From CAZIAK01 sp964537035 (GTDB lineage: Bacteria; Planctomycetota; B15-G4), in NCBI GenBank assembly GCA_964537035.1, contig CAZIAK010000051.1:1-30099 (forward strand): a stretch of DNA of 30,099 nucleotides. Reading direction: 5' to 3'. This document shows positions 8,511-16,263 of the stretch, one piece after another. The translations under genes and the position numbers were made by a program. The stretch's first letter is position 1. Every line of letters starts with the position of its first letter. A model generated the notes under the pieces. It was given only the letters and a program-made list of their open reading frames with translations. It was not told the DNA's origin and searched no databases.

Positions 8511-9964
8511 CAACCCACTCCGGCGACAGTGGCCTCCCGTACCTGAGCAACTGGCACGTCTATGACAAAGGAGCTGCCGTCGCCTGGTCGACTCTCAACG
8601 GTCAAGCTGCCGCCGTGATCCTCTACGATTTTGCGTGCGATAGCCAGACCCAATCCGGTGCCGTCACCGAGGGGTTTGGTGGTGTAGAAGGCGTGAAAAA
8701 CCTGCTCGAGCTCATCAGCCGAGATACCCTCGCCTGTGTCCTCGACCGTGATCCGTGCGGCGTGGGTCGGGGCGAAGACCTCCTGTGTGGACAGGCGCAC
8801 ATCACCACTCTGACGACAGGCGAACACCGCGTTCTCCAGCAGGTTGACCAGCACCTCAAGCATCCGGTCCGGATCGAGGGGCACAGGGTCGAGCTCGCTC
8901 AGGTCGAGAGCGATGTCCACGCTCTTCCCGGCGGCCAGGCGGCCCACAAACGTCATGGACTCCTCCACAAGGTCCGACAGATCGGTCGGCGTGATGTTGG
9001 TGCCGGTGTCACGGGAGAGCGAGAGCAGACGACGGGTGACCATCTCGATGCGCCGCAGCCCCTCGCTCATGAGGTCGAGGATCTCCTGCATCTCCTCATC
9101 ATCCAGGTCTGACTGACTGCGCAATAGGTCTGCGCAGTTCTGCAGACCATGCAGAGGATTGCGGATCGTGTGGGCGACCCCCGAACTGATCTCTCCTATC
9201 CGCGCCATGCGTTCCCGAGACATGGCGATGGCCTCACGCTGGTGAGCCCGGTCTTCAGAGGCGCTGCGCTGATCGCTGATCACCCGAACGAAGTAGATCA
9301 CGCCGAAAAACATCAGGGCCATGGCCACCAGGTAGCCTGTGACGAGGACGCCGTCGTTCCAGAGGCCAGAGTCCATGGCCCGGGAGCTGCCATCAGAGGT
9401 GAAGGCCACGGCATTGTGGTGGATCAAGCCGAAGCACTCGGCGACCACAGTGCCGCCGTGCAAGATCAAGGCAGCCATGGCGATCAGGTAGGCCGAGCGC
9501 TTCGACACGAGCATGGCGGCGATCGCCATGTGAAAGGCGAAGAGCACGGCGAAGGGGTTGTCCATGCCCCCGCTCCAGTGCAGCAAGAAAGTCAGCGCCG
9601 CGAGATCGCAGAGCAGCTGCAGAGCGATGTTCAGCTCGACCTGGCGATCAAGAGTCTCGCCCCCTGCGCTGCCGACGGCCTGAAGATGGAACAGGCCGTT
9701 GTAGGCGGCCATCACTGCGATGACCCCGAAGAGCGGCGCGGTGTTCGTGATCAGGCCAAGGCTTGAGCACAGCCCCACCACCACGGACACGCCGAGGATG
9801 GCGGCCCAACGCAGCCTGACCAGCCATCGTCGCCCTGCCACCCACCGTTCAGGGTCGTTGGGGACCAGTTGACGCGCATACGACGGCGGAACCGAGCCGC
9901 CGACCGCGCCAGACCCTTCGGCGCTGAGTCCGGTGGCCTCTTGAGCGGCTTGAGCGATGGCCAT
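8510..9964 (-). CDS. membrane sensor histidine kinase with RegB-like quinone motif
   Basis: About 484 residues. A cytoplasmic N-terminal tail is followed by about six hydrophobic helices, then a kinase core: H-box ISSGVAHTIRNPLHG with His265, N-box VNLLENAV (Asn378), G1 DTGEGIS (409-415) and G2 GDGTGLGLA (433-441). Between the third and fourth helices is HWSGGMDNPFAVLFAFH. GGMDNPF (132-138) matches GGxxNPF, the ubiquinone-binding signature of RegB/PrrB redox kinases. It probably senses quinone redox state, though its partner is an NtrC-type rather than RegA-type regulator. I prefer the ATG at 9964, seven bases after the propeller gene's stop; an in-frame ATG at 10060 would overlap that gene by about 90 bases. 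It is the middle gene of a three-gene operon. Confidence 0.9.
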   Translation of the reverse strand: MAIAQAAQEATGLSAEGSGAVGGSVPPSYARQLVPNDPERWVAGRRWLVRLRWAAILGVSVVVGLCSSLGLITNTAPLFGVIAVMAAYNGLFHLQAVGSAGGETLDRQVELNIALQLLCDLAALTFLLHWSGGMDNPFAVLFAFHMAIAAMLVSKRSAYLIAMAALILHGGTVVAECFGLIHHNAVAFTSDGSSRAMDSGLWNDGVLVTGYLVAMALMFFGVIYFVRVISDQRSASEDRAHQREAIAMSRERMARIGEISSGVAHTIRNPLHGLQNCADLLRSQSDLDDEEMQEILDLMSEGLRRIEMVTRRLLSLSRDTGTNITPTDLSDLVEESMTFVGRLAAGKSVDIALDLSELDPVPLDPDRMLEVLVNLLENAVFACRQSGDVRLSTQEVFAPTHAARITVEDTGEGISADELEQVFHAFYTTKPLGDGTGLGLAIARKIVEDHGGSLTVESRPGDGSSFVIDVPVAQVREATVAGVG

Positions 9965-9971
9965 GTTTCGG

Positions 9972-11117
9972 TCACGGGCCTTCCGGCTGCGTGCCTCCTG
10001 CTTGGGAGCCAAGAGTTCTCGAATCTCCCAAGGCGTAGAAGTTGACTTTTCGTGGGCCAAACTGGCTCGTCACGATGATCAGGCTCTGGGCCTCGAAGTC
10101 CTCGTCAATGAGATCAGCAAAGAGATCCAGGCCGTTCTCTCCAACCCAGACCCCGGCGGGGAGATACAGGTCACCCGGCCCCACACCCGTGCCGCCGAAG
10201 AACATCATCGGCTCACCTTGCTTGTCGAAGATCTGGCAGTTCTCGAAGGCCGCATCCACGACGAAGACCATGTCGTCGTGGAGAGCGATGCCCTTGGGCC
10301 GGGCGAACTGACCGACGATGTCGCCGGGAGCCCCGATGGTGCCAGAGTAGGTGCCGTCAGGCTCCCACACGTAGACCAGGCAATCGACCGAGTCGACCGC
10401 GTAGACCTTGCCATCCTGGTCGACGACCACGTTCGTGGGGGCACGGGGGACCGGCCCTCCGTTGTCGCCACTGCCGTAGGTTCGCAGCTCCTCACCGGTC
10501 TCTCGATTGAGCACGCGCACCAGCCTGTCCCCAGCGTCTGACAGGTAGAGTTCGTCCCCGTGGACGACCACGCTGGTCGGCCGTGCCTGCTCGCTGAAGG
10601 GGCCGAACTCGGTGACGTACTCCCTCTCAGGACTGATCACGACGATCTGTCGCCGGCCCACGTCAGCCACGTACATGGTGCCGTCCGGGGCGAAGTCGAG
10701 GTTCACCGGCTTCTGCAGGAGCCCCCGACCCTTCAGCTGGACATGTCCCATTTCTTTTCCTGGGATGTCCATGGTCAGGACCACGCTCTGCTGAATATCG
10801 CAGACGTAGATGATGCCGTCCCGCACCGCGACGCCGTAGGGAGCCATCACACCGCGATGCTGCTTCACGTCGCCGAAGATCAGGCTGTCGAGCGAAGAGG
10901 GCGGCTTGCCGATGTCCGACTCGAGCGAGATGCTGCGCAAGAACTGGACCCGCGGAGGATCTGGCGGCAGCGGATAGAACACGAGGGGCTCGTCGGGCGC
11001 CTTGTCCCCCGAGATGCACGCTGACAGAAACAGGCTGAACAACGTCGCGGCGAGCCTTGTCTGCCGAAGCGAGCAGCGCCCCCCACGGCTCTCGTCAGTT
11101 CGAATCGATGACCGCAC
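9972..11117 (-). CDS. NHL-type six-bladed beta-propeller lipoprotein
   Basis: A lipoprotein signal (LAATLFSLFLSAC) places a lipid-modified Cys about 34 residues in. The rest has repeated propeller blades of the form PxGVAVxDGxIYVxDxxxxxVxxxD: MAPYGVAVRDGIIYVCD, NLDFAPDGTMYVAD, SVVVHGDELYLSD, NVVVDQDGKVYAVD, GIALHDDMVFVVD. Such propellers are usually protein- or ligand-binding platforms. The start is uncertain: GTG at 11117 gives a normal signal length, while GTG at 11150 adds 11 residues; neither has a convincing ribosome site and no ATG is available. It precedes the kinase by seven bases, so it is cotranscribed with the two-component pair and may be an accessory sensor. The protein at 21082 in the conduit operon has the same architecture. 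Confidence 0.85.
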   Translation of the reverse strand: MRSSIRTDESRGGRCSLRQTRLAATLFSLFLSACISGDKAPDEPLVFYPLPPDPPRVQFLRSISLESDIGKPPSSLDSLIFGDVKQHRGVMAPYGVAVRDGIIYVCDIQQSVVLTMDIPGKEMGHVQLKGRGLLQKPVNLDFAPDGTMYVADVGRRQIVVISPEREYVTEFGPFSEQARPTSVVVHGDELYLSDAGDRLVRVLNRETGEELRTYGSGDNGGPVPRAPTNVVVDQDGKVYAVDSVDCLVYVWEPDGTYSGTIGAPGDIVGQFARPKGIALHDDMVFVVDAAFENCQIFDKQGEPMMFFGGTGVGPGDLYLPAGVWVGENGLDLFADLIDEDFEAQSLIIVTSQFGPRKVNFYALGDSRTLGSQAGGTQPEGP

Positions 11118-11168
11118 GGCGTTCTCACATATCTCTTGAGAGGGGCGCACACACCCAGGGACGGCGAC

Positions 11169-11198
11169 GGGGCGCGGTCGGTTGAAGGACCGCGCCCC
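11169..11198. terminator. perfect 11-bp hairpin between cytochrome and sensor operons
   Basis: GGGGCGCGGTC (11169-11179) and its exact complement (11188-11198) flank an 8-base loop. It lies after the stop of the leftward tetrahaem gene and before the start of the propeller-kinase-regulator operon. No T-run follows on either strand, so it may be a T-poor terminator, a transcript-stabilising end, or a leader structure of the downstream operon. Confidence 0.5.
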
Positions 11199-11325
11199 GA
11201 GACGACTGCCAACCTCCAGTAGAGGAGCGCCGGAGCATTCTCAAATCATACCAGCGCTGTCGAACCCGATCACTCTCAACAGGCTGCCTCCATTGGCAGC
11301 GGTGACCGGTCACTGCGGGACATGC

Positions 11326-12054
11326 TTACTTGATGTGGCAGGTCAGGCAGAGACCACTGGGGGCACCCTGAGAGGCCTTCTGGCTCACGCGAAGGAGGTG
11401 CGTCCCTGGCACGGATTCGCCGGGTTGGTCATGCACATCGTGGCAGCTTGAGCACTGCACGGTGTCGCCATTTTCAAGGACATCAGCGATCGTACCCGAG
11501 CCACCCATGGCGTTGGTCTTCGGCTGAAGGTCCGTGTCGAGGGCCTCGTCGTAGACGATCGAGAGCGGGTGGGTCGACTGCAGGTCGAGCACACCACCGG
11601 TCTGGTAGATGGAACCAGGAACCTGATAGCCCGCGTCGTAGTCATCGATGAACACCACACCACCGGCGTACTTGTCGAAGGTGTCCACACCCACCGTGCC
11701 GTCGTGGCAACCCAGGCACATCTTGCTGGTGCCGGTGGGCTGCGAGGCGATGGCGCCGTCGAGCGTCTCGCTGTTGTACATCGTGTAGGTAGCGGAGCTC
11801 AGGGCGTGGTTCCAGAGCAGGCCTTGGTCGCCGTAATGCTCGGCGCGGTTGTGATCGTGAGGCACGTGGCAGACGCGGCAGATCTCCTCGCGCTTGTTCC
11901 AGCCCGTCGCACCGAGCTCAGCGGCTCCGATATCATCGGCGAAGTTGTGAGGGGAGCCAGGCTGAGCGATGCCCAGCCCTTGACCACTCGCAAGAACGGG
12001 GCTCACCAGCAGTGACAGGAGACCAGCGACAGCCAGCGTTTTCGCGGCGAACAT
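11326..12054 (-). CDS. exported tetrahaem cytochrome c (copy 1)
   Basis: A 242-residue protein with a clear signal peptide (MFAAKTLAVAGLLSLLVSPVLASG). It has four CXXCH motifs: CRVCH, CLGCH, CSSCH and CLTCH, the last three residues before the end. Conserved blocks CRVCHVPHDHN, CLGCHDGTVGVDTFD, STHPLSIVYDE and CSSCHDVHD are typical of a multihaem class related to cytochrome c3/doubled-CXXCH proteins. A role as periplasmic electron shuttle is inferred. The ATG at 12054 is set by a perfect AAGGAGGT; the longer frame to 12192 is leader DNA. A sigma-54-type promoter lies about 135 bases upstream. It is about 87% identical to the product of 23842-24570 over the mature region (about 28 differences by eye), so the two arose by duplication. 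Confidence 0.92.
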   Translation of the reverse strand: MFAAKTLAVAGLLSLLVSPVLASGQGLGIAQPGSPHNFADDIGAAELGATGWNKREEICRVCHVPHDHNRAEHYGDQGLLWNHALSSATYTMYNSETLDGAIASQPTGTSKMCLGCHDGTVGVDTFDKYAGGVVFIDDYDAGYQVPGSIYQTGGVLDLQSTHPLSIVYDEALDTDLQPKTNAMGGSGTIADVLENGDTVQCSSCHDVHDQPGESVPGTHLLRVSQKASQGAPSGLCLTCHIK

Positions 12055-12058
12055 GATT

Positions 12059-12066
12059 ACCTCCTT
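12059..12066 (-). promoter_or_regulatory. strong ribosome binding site fixing the start at 12054
   Basis: AAGGAGGT on the minus strand, four bases before the ATG, is a full match to the anti-Shine-Dalgarno sequence. It shows that translation starts here rather than at an upstream codon, and suggests high expression. Confidence 0.8.
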
Positions 12067-12154
12067 GGGTGAATCGACGTCCCAGGCAAGCGCTACGAAT
12101 CCGTTCGGGCGTGGTTGCCAGCCACATCGACCACTTGAATGCGGAAAGAACACT

Positions 12155-12171
12155 TCCGACCTTGAGTCGGA
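12155..12171 (-). promoter_or_regulatory. hairpin at the 5' end of the tetrahaem cytochrome leader
   Basis: TCCGAC, a five-base loop CTTGA and GTCGGA form a perfect six-pair hairpin. It would begin about six bases after the transcription start predicted from the sigma-54 site at 12188-12203, in a leader of about 123 bases. A role in transcript stability is a guess. Confidence 0.35.
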
Positions 12172-12187
12172 CACTGGAAGGAGATGA

Positions 12188-12203
12188 AGCAACTCCCGTG
12201 CCG
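12188..12203 (-). promoter_or_regulatory. sigma-54 (-24/-12) promoter of tetrahaem cytochrome copy 1
   Basis: The minus strand reads CGGCACGGGAGTTGCT. It matches TGGCACG-N4-TTGCW at every position but the first T, with exactly ten bases between GG and GC. Transcription would start near 12177 and run left into the cytochrome gene at 12054. Confidence 0.72.
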
Positions 12204-12237
12204 TTGAGGATTATTTGATCAAGTTGTCTACTGTTTC

Positions 12238-12267
12238 CTTTCAGAGGCCATCCTGTCGCTCTGAAAG
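12238..12267. promoter_or_regulatory. 9-bp inverted repeat between divergent sigma-54 promoters, possible activator site
   Basis: CTTTCAGAG (12238-12246) and its exact complement CTCTGAAAG (12259-12267) are 12 bases apart. The centre lies about 75 bases upstream of the leftward start and about 217 upstream of the rightward one. Sigma-54 activators bind dyad sites at such distances, so it is a candidate enhancer for the regulator at 7128. I did not find the same repeat at the other sigma-54 sites. Confidence 0.35.
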
Positions 12268-12308
12268 CTACGCCAGGGGCAGCTGAGCGCCGAATTCTCG
12301 GCATCCCA

Positions 12309-12322
12309 GCCGAAGCTTCGGC
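12309..12322. promoter_or_regulatory. 14-bp perfect palindrome midway between divergent sigma-54 promoters
   Basis: GCCGAAGCTTCGGC is fully self-complementary. It is about 105 bases from the edge of the leftward sigma-54 site and about 120 from the rightward one, a usual distance for a shared enhancer. It could instead be a small hairpin without function. Confidence 0.35.
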
Positions 12323-12443
12323 ATATCTTCTGACCTTTCTCTCAAATCACGGCCACAAGGGAGGAACAGGCCGCGTTCAGACCATCGAGCACGAACAGCC
12401 GGATTCAAGCCAGGGCCTCCTTATCCCAGGCCAGCGTGGCCGT

Positions 12444-12459
12444 CGGCACGGTCCTTGCG
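12444..12459 (+). promoter_or_regulatory. sigma-54 (-24/-12) promoter of ccsBA
   Basis: The plus strand reads CGGCACGGTCCTTGCG, matching GGCACG-N4-TTGC with exactly ten bases between GG and GC. The start would be near 12470, giving a leader of about 114 bases before the ATG at 12584. Apart from this site, the hairpin, the two dyads and the opposing promoter, I see nothing coding in 12055-12583. Confidence 0.72.
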
Positions 12460-12583
12460 TGCACATCATGGGTAGAGGTGGTTCGCTCAGGCATGAACGA
12501 TGCTGGGGGCCGCCAAACGAAGACGGTGTCACGGCTCACCTGCCAGCCGCACACAGTTGAGCGCTCCAGCGAAAGGCCCTGAC

Positions 12584-15500
12584 ATGAACAACTCCCCCTC
12601 CCCGGTTGTTCGCCTGCTCAGATGGTCGGGCTCGGTGCAGATGGCCATGGTGCTGCTGCTCGCCGGTGCTGCGATCATGGCCGTGGGGACCGTCATCGAG
12701 TCGAAGCTCGGGCGCGCCGCCGCTCAGGCCCTTGTCTACAAGACCCTCTGGTTCGACGCGTACCTGCTGCTGATCGCCCTCAATCTCATCGTCGCGGTGG
12801 TCAACCGGATCCCGATCCAACGGCATCAGTGGTCGTTCGTGCTGACTCACTTCGCCATCGTCCTGCTTCTTGTGGGAGCGCTCATGTCACGAACGCTCGG
12901 CTACGAAGGCTCTGTGGTCATCCAAGAGGGCGGCGCGGAACAACAGCTGTACGAGAATGCGTCCGAGCTGGTCATCAGCTTCCACGACGCCGAAGGCAGC
13001 CACGACTCCGCTGCCGAGAAGACGCGGTTCGAAGTCCCCGCGTACGGAGACCCTTCGGGCACGCTCCTGCTCGCAGACGGCCCAGAGCAATCAGGCCTGC
13101 GCATCGTGGACTACATCCCCAAGGGTGTCAGCGAAGCTCAGCTGCAACCCGAACAGGGCGCGGACCGTCCCGGCGTAGAGATCACCATGGCTGGTGCGGG
13201 CTGGCAATCGTCGACCTGGCTCGTGGCGACACACCCCGAACACCGCTGGCGCGAGCTGGGCGCCGTGGATGTAGAGCTGCTCATCCTCACCGACCCTGAG
13301 CAGTTCGCCTCCAGGATCTCAGCCCAGCCGCCCATGCCCGTGCAGGTGGTGATCGAAACCGGCGACGGCCAGGAACCCCTGCGACTGGAATTGCCTGCAC
13401 AGCAAGGGATAGAGGTCCCTTGCGGCGAAGGGGTCACCGCCAAGGTCACTCGACTGCTGATGCGCTCCCGGGTCATCGACGGGCAGCTGGTGGAGACAGC
13501 AGATGGCTCACCGAACCCCGCCGCCGTCGTTGAAATCCGCTCAGGTGGCCACACCGAGACACACACCGTCTACAGCGAGTATCCGAAGTTCAACAGCGTG
13601 CGCAACCAGCACGAAGAGAGCTTCGTTGACTCCATCACTCTCGAGGGCGTGCGCCTCTCAGACCATCCTGTGCTGGCTCTGCTGGCCGGCCCGGACGGCG
13701 GGCTCCACGTTCAGATCGACGCTGCGAGCGGCCGCACTGCCGCCACCCCGATCGTCGTGAACGTCCCCCTCGACCTCCCGTCCCTCGGCGCCGAGCTGAC
13801 GGTGACAGCGCTGTACCCCACTGCCACCGTGACCCATCGCGCCGTGGCCGCTGGGCCAGACGAAGAAGAGGCCTCGCCCTTCGTGCGCCTGCAGGCCTTT
13901 CTGGGCGGCATGAGCCAGACCTTCTGGATGGAGCAGGGTTCCTGGCGTGACAGCCTTCTCGGCGACAGCACGCTGCACGTCGACTTCCAGCGTCTCGCGC
14001 GACCGCTGCCCTTCGCCGTCGAGCTCAGCGACTTCAGCATGAGCTTCCACCCGGGCTCGGAGAGTCCGGCGACCTACGAGAGCCACGTCACGCTACGCCC
14101 CCTGAGAGGTACGCCTGCCCCGCTCTCCGCAGTGATCTCCATGAACCGGCCCGTGGACTTCATGGGCCACCGGCTGTTTCAGAGCGGCTTCCTGCCGGCC
14201 CAGGCTGGCCGTGGCGATACGACGATCCTCTCCATCGCCAACGACCCGGGAAAAACGGTGGTCTACATCGCCTTCGTGCTGCTGATCGTTGGTGTGGGCT
14301 GGTACGTCCTGGGCGATGGTCGCAAGCGCCCAGAGCGGGCGGCTCCGTCTCAAACATCAACTGTGGGAGTGGCCAGCATGTCACCGTCAGACACCGCCAG
14401 ATCGCTGGCACGAAGCAAAGGCGCGGTGAGCGTCATGGCCCTCGCGGCCATGACCTGTGCCCTCGCGGCCCCCTTGCGTGCAGCTGACGACGCTCCCTCA
14501 CTGCCGCTCGACAAGACCGGCGGTTGGGCCCTCCTGACCGAAGGACGGGTCAAACCCCTGGAGACCCACGCGCGAGAGATCGTCCTGGCCCTCACCGGCC
14601 GACATGAGTTCGACGGCCTCGACTCACTGCAGATCTTCTGGGGCTACCACTTCGCCGCGAACGAATTCAAGACACGTGAGTACATCCGTGTGGACAGCCA
14701 GCTGCTCAAGCAACGCATGGATGTCCCCGTGGAGCAGCGCCGGTTTTCATTCGACGCGATCATGCGCAACATGCCGTTCCAGACCCTTGTCGAACAGGCC
14801 ATCGCCCGAGACGGCGACGGAAAGGAACTCACGCCCCTTGAGCAAGATGCCATCGGTCTCTACGGCAAGATCGACCTGGCCGCGTCGCTCATGGACGGAC
14901 GGGCGCTGACGCTCGTCCCCGGGGACAACGCCATGGCAGCGTGGGCGTCACCCAGCACCCTGAGTGGCGCGACGCGACCCGAACACCAGCGCATCTTCGC
15001 TGGCTTCGTCCAGCTCGCAGCCAGCTACCAGCAAGGCCAGGCGGCCGAGTTTGGCGCCGCCGCTGATGGCCTCACCCGCGCCCTTCGCGCCGCAGACCTC
15101 GCCGGTGTCTACCCATCCGCCGACACCATCGGCACCGAGCTCACCTACAACTCCATCAACGCCTTCGGCAAGTCCTGGGGCCTGTACCTGTTGAGCTTCG
15201 TGATCCTGATCGTGGCCAGCGCGACCCGCACCAAGGGCCCGTATTACGCGGGACTCTTGGCCATCGCAGTCGGCTTCATCTACCACACCGTGGGCATCTC
15301 GCTGCGTTGGATGATCGCGGGACGAGCGCCCGTCTCTGACATGTACGAGTCGCTCGTCTTCATGGGCTGGGGAGTGGCGGCGATCGGCCTGGTGCTCGAG
15401 TTCGTGTACCGCAAGGGCTACTTCGCCATGTGCGCCGGGCTGATGGGCTTCATCGTCCTGGCCTTCTCCGAGAACCTGCCCCTCGACTCGTCGATCAACC

Positions 15501-16090
15501 CGCTCGTCCCCGTGCTGGCCAACACGTCGTGGCTGACCATTCACGTGATGACGATCATGCTGTCCTACTCCGCCTTCGCCCTGGCCATGGTCATGGCCCA
15601 CGTGACCCTGGTCATGCAGCTCTATCGCCCTGGCAAGACAGAGTCCCTGCGCTCCGTGTCATCCCTCCTCTACAAGACGCTGCAGGTCGGCCTGCTGTTC
15701 CTGGCGGCTGGCATCTGCTTCGGCGCGGTCTGGGCCAACGAGAGCTGGGGCCGCTACTGGGGCTGGGATCCCAAGGAGACCTGGTCGCTGATCACGTTCT
15801 TCATCTACCTCGCCCTGGTCCACGGACGATTCGCAGGCTGGCTCCACAACTTCGGTCTCTCTGTCTCGGCCATCGGCAGCTTCCTGTCCGTCCTGATGAC
15901 CTACTACGGAGTGAACTTCGTGCTCGGTGCCGGGCTGCACTCGTACGGTTTCGCGTCTGGAGGCAGCCAGTGGGTCATGCTCTACATCGGCATCGAGCTG
16001 GCCATCATCGCCTTCGCCACCTTGCGCTACCGCAAGGCCCTTGAGACGACAACGATGACTCCCCTTGACAGTCACGCGGCCACGACCTGA
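12584..16090 (+). CDS. ccsBA: fused ResB-CcsA cytochrome c synthetase (System II haem lyase)
   Basis: A 1168-residue fusion of the two System II maturation proteins, which move haem outward and attach it to CXXCH motifs of exported apocytochromes. The ResB/CcsB half spans about residues 1-600, with early membrane helices, a large periplasmic domain and a final helix (VVYIAFVLLIVGVGWYVLG). A second hydrophobic segment (AVSVMALAAMTCALAAPLRA) leads into a periplasmic stretch with EGRVKPLETHAREI. The CcsA half follows, with several helices and the haem-binding tryptophan-rich motif WGRYWGWDPKETW near residues 1055-1067. Candidate haem-ligand His residues occur in YHTVGISLRW, LTIHVMTIML and LVHGRF. 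The ATG at 12584 follows GAAAGG; a longer frame to 12500 lacks support. A maturation gene inside a locus with 46 haem sites, behind a sigma-54-type promoter, fits co-regulated supply of the synthetase. Confidence 0.94.
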   Translation: MNNSPSPVVRLLRWSGSVQMAMVLLLAGAAIMAVGTVIESKLGRAAAQALVYKTLWFDAYLLLIALNLIVAVVNRIPIQRHQWSFVLTHFAIVLLLVGALMSRTLGYEGSVVIQEGGAEQQLYENASELVISFHDAEGSHDSAAEKTRFEVPAYGDPSGTLLLADGPEQSGLRIVDYIPKGVSEAQLQPEQGADRPGVEITMAGAGWQSSTWLVATHPEHRWRELGAVDVELLILTDPEQFASRISAQPPMPVQVVIETGDGQEPLRLELPAQQGIEVPCGEGVTAKVTRLLMRSRVIDGQLVETADGSPNPAAVVEIRSGGHTETHTVYSEYPKFNSVRNQHEESFVDSITLEGVRLSDHPVLALLAGPDGGLHVQIDAASGRTAATPIVVNVPLDLPSLGAELTVTALYPTATVTHRAVAAGPDEEEASPFVRLQAFLGGMSQTFWMEQGSWRDSLLGDSTLHVDFQRLARPLPFAVELSDFSMSFHPGSESPATYESHVTLRPLRGTPAPLSAVISMNRPVDFMGHRLFQSGFLPAQAGRGDTTILSIANDPGKTVVYIAFVLLIVGVGWYVLGDGRKRPERAAPSQTSTVGVASMSPSDTARSLARSKGAVSVMALAAMTCALAAPLRAADDAPSLPLDKTGGWALLTEGRVKPLETHAREIVLALTGRHEFDGLDSLQIFWGYHFAANEFKTREYIRVDSQLLKQRMDVPVEQRRFSFDAIMRNMPFQTLVEQAIARDGDGKELTPLEQDAIGLYGKIDLAASLMDGRALTLVPGDNAMAAWASPSTLSGATRPEHQRIFAGFVQLAASYQQGQAAEFGAAADGLTRALRAADLAGVYPSADTIGTELTYNSINAFGKSWGLYLLSFVILIVASATRTKGPYYAGLLAIAVGFIYHTVGISLRWMIAGRAPVSDMYESLVFMGWGVAAIGLVLEFVYRKGYFAMCAGLMGFIVLAFSENLPLDSSINPLVPVLANTSWLTIHVMTIMLSYSAFALAMVMAHVTLVMQLYRPGKTESLRSVSSLLYKTLQVGLLFLAAGICFGAVWANESWGRYWGWDPKETWSLITFFIYLALVHGRFAGWLHNFGLSVSAIGSFLSVLMTYYGVNFVLGAGLHSYGFASGGSQWVMLYIGIELAIIAFATLRYRKALETTTMTPLDSHAATT

Positions 16091-16166
16091 GTTGACGGAG
16101 CCCCTGCCAGATGGACACCCTGCCAGCAACGTCGACGGCGGAGCAAGGCAAGGATGGTCAAGCGCA

Positions 16167-16205
16167 GCCCCTCGCTGGCGACCGGAGAGTGCGTCAACGA
16201 GGGGC
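16167..16205. terminator. 8-bp stem between convergent ccsBA and prolyl isomerase genes
   Basis: GCCCCTCG (16167-16174) pairs exactly with CGAGGGGC (16198-16205) across a 23-base loop, in the 173-base gap between convergent stops. No T-run follows, so it is only a candidate bidirectional terminator. Confidence 0.35.
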
Positions 16206-16263
16206 GCGGGTTCAGCGGCGCCGCCGAGGTGTGCTCGGCGCGCCACGCTGCCCCCGCAGACTG

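Noticed and set aside
11245..11250. Extended -10-like TGGTATGAT for the propeller-kinase-regulator operon on the minus strand
   Set aside because: The -10 is plausible, but no -35 element lies at normal spacing, so I do not list it as a promoter.
12228..12267. Stem-loop arms as a transcription terminator
   Set aside because: The 9-bp repeat lies upstream of both divergent genes rather than after a gene, and no T-run follows, so a protein-binding dyad is the better reading.
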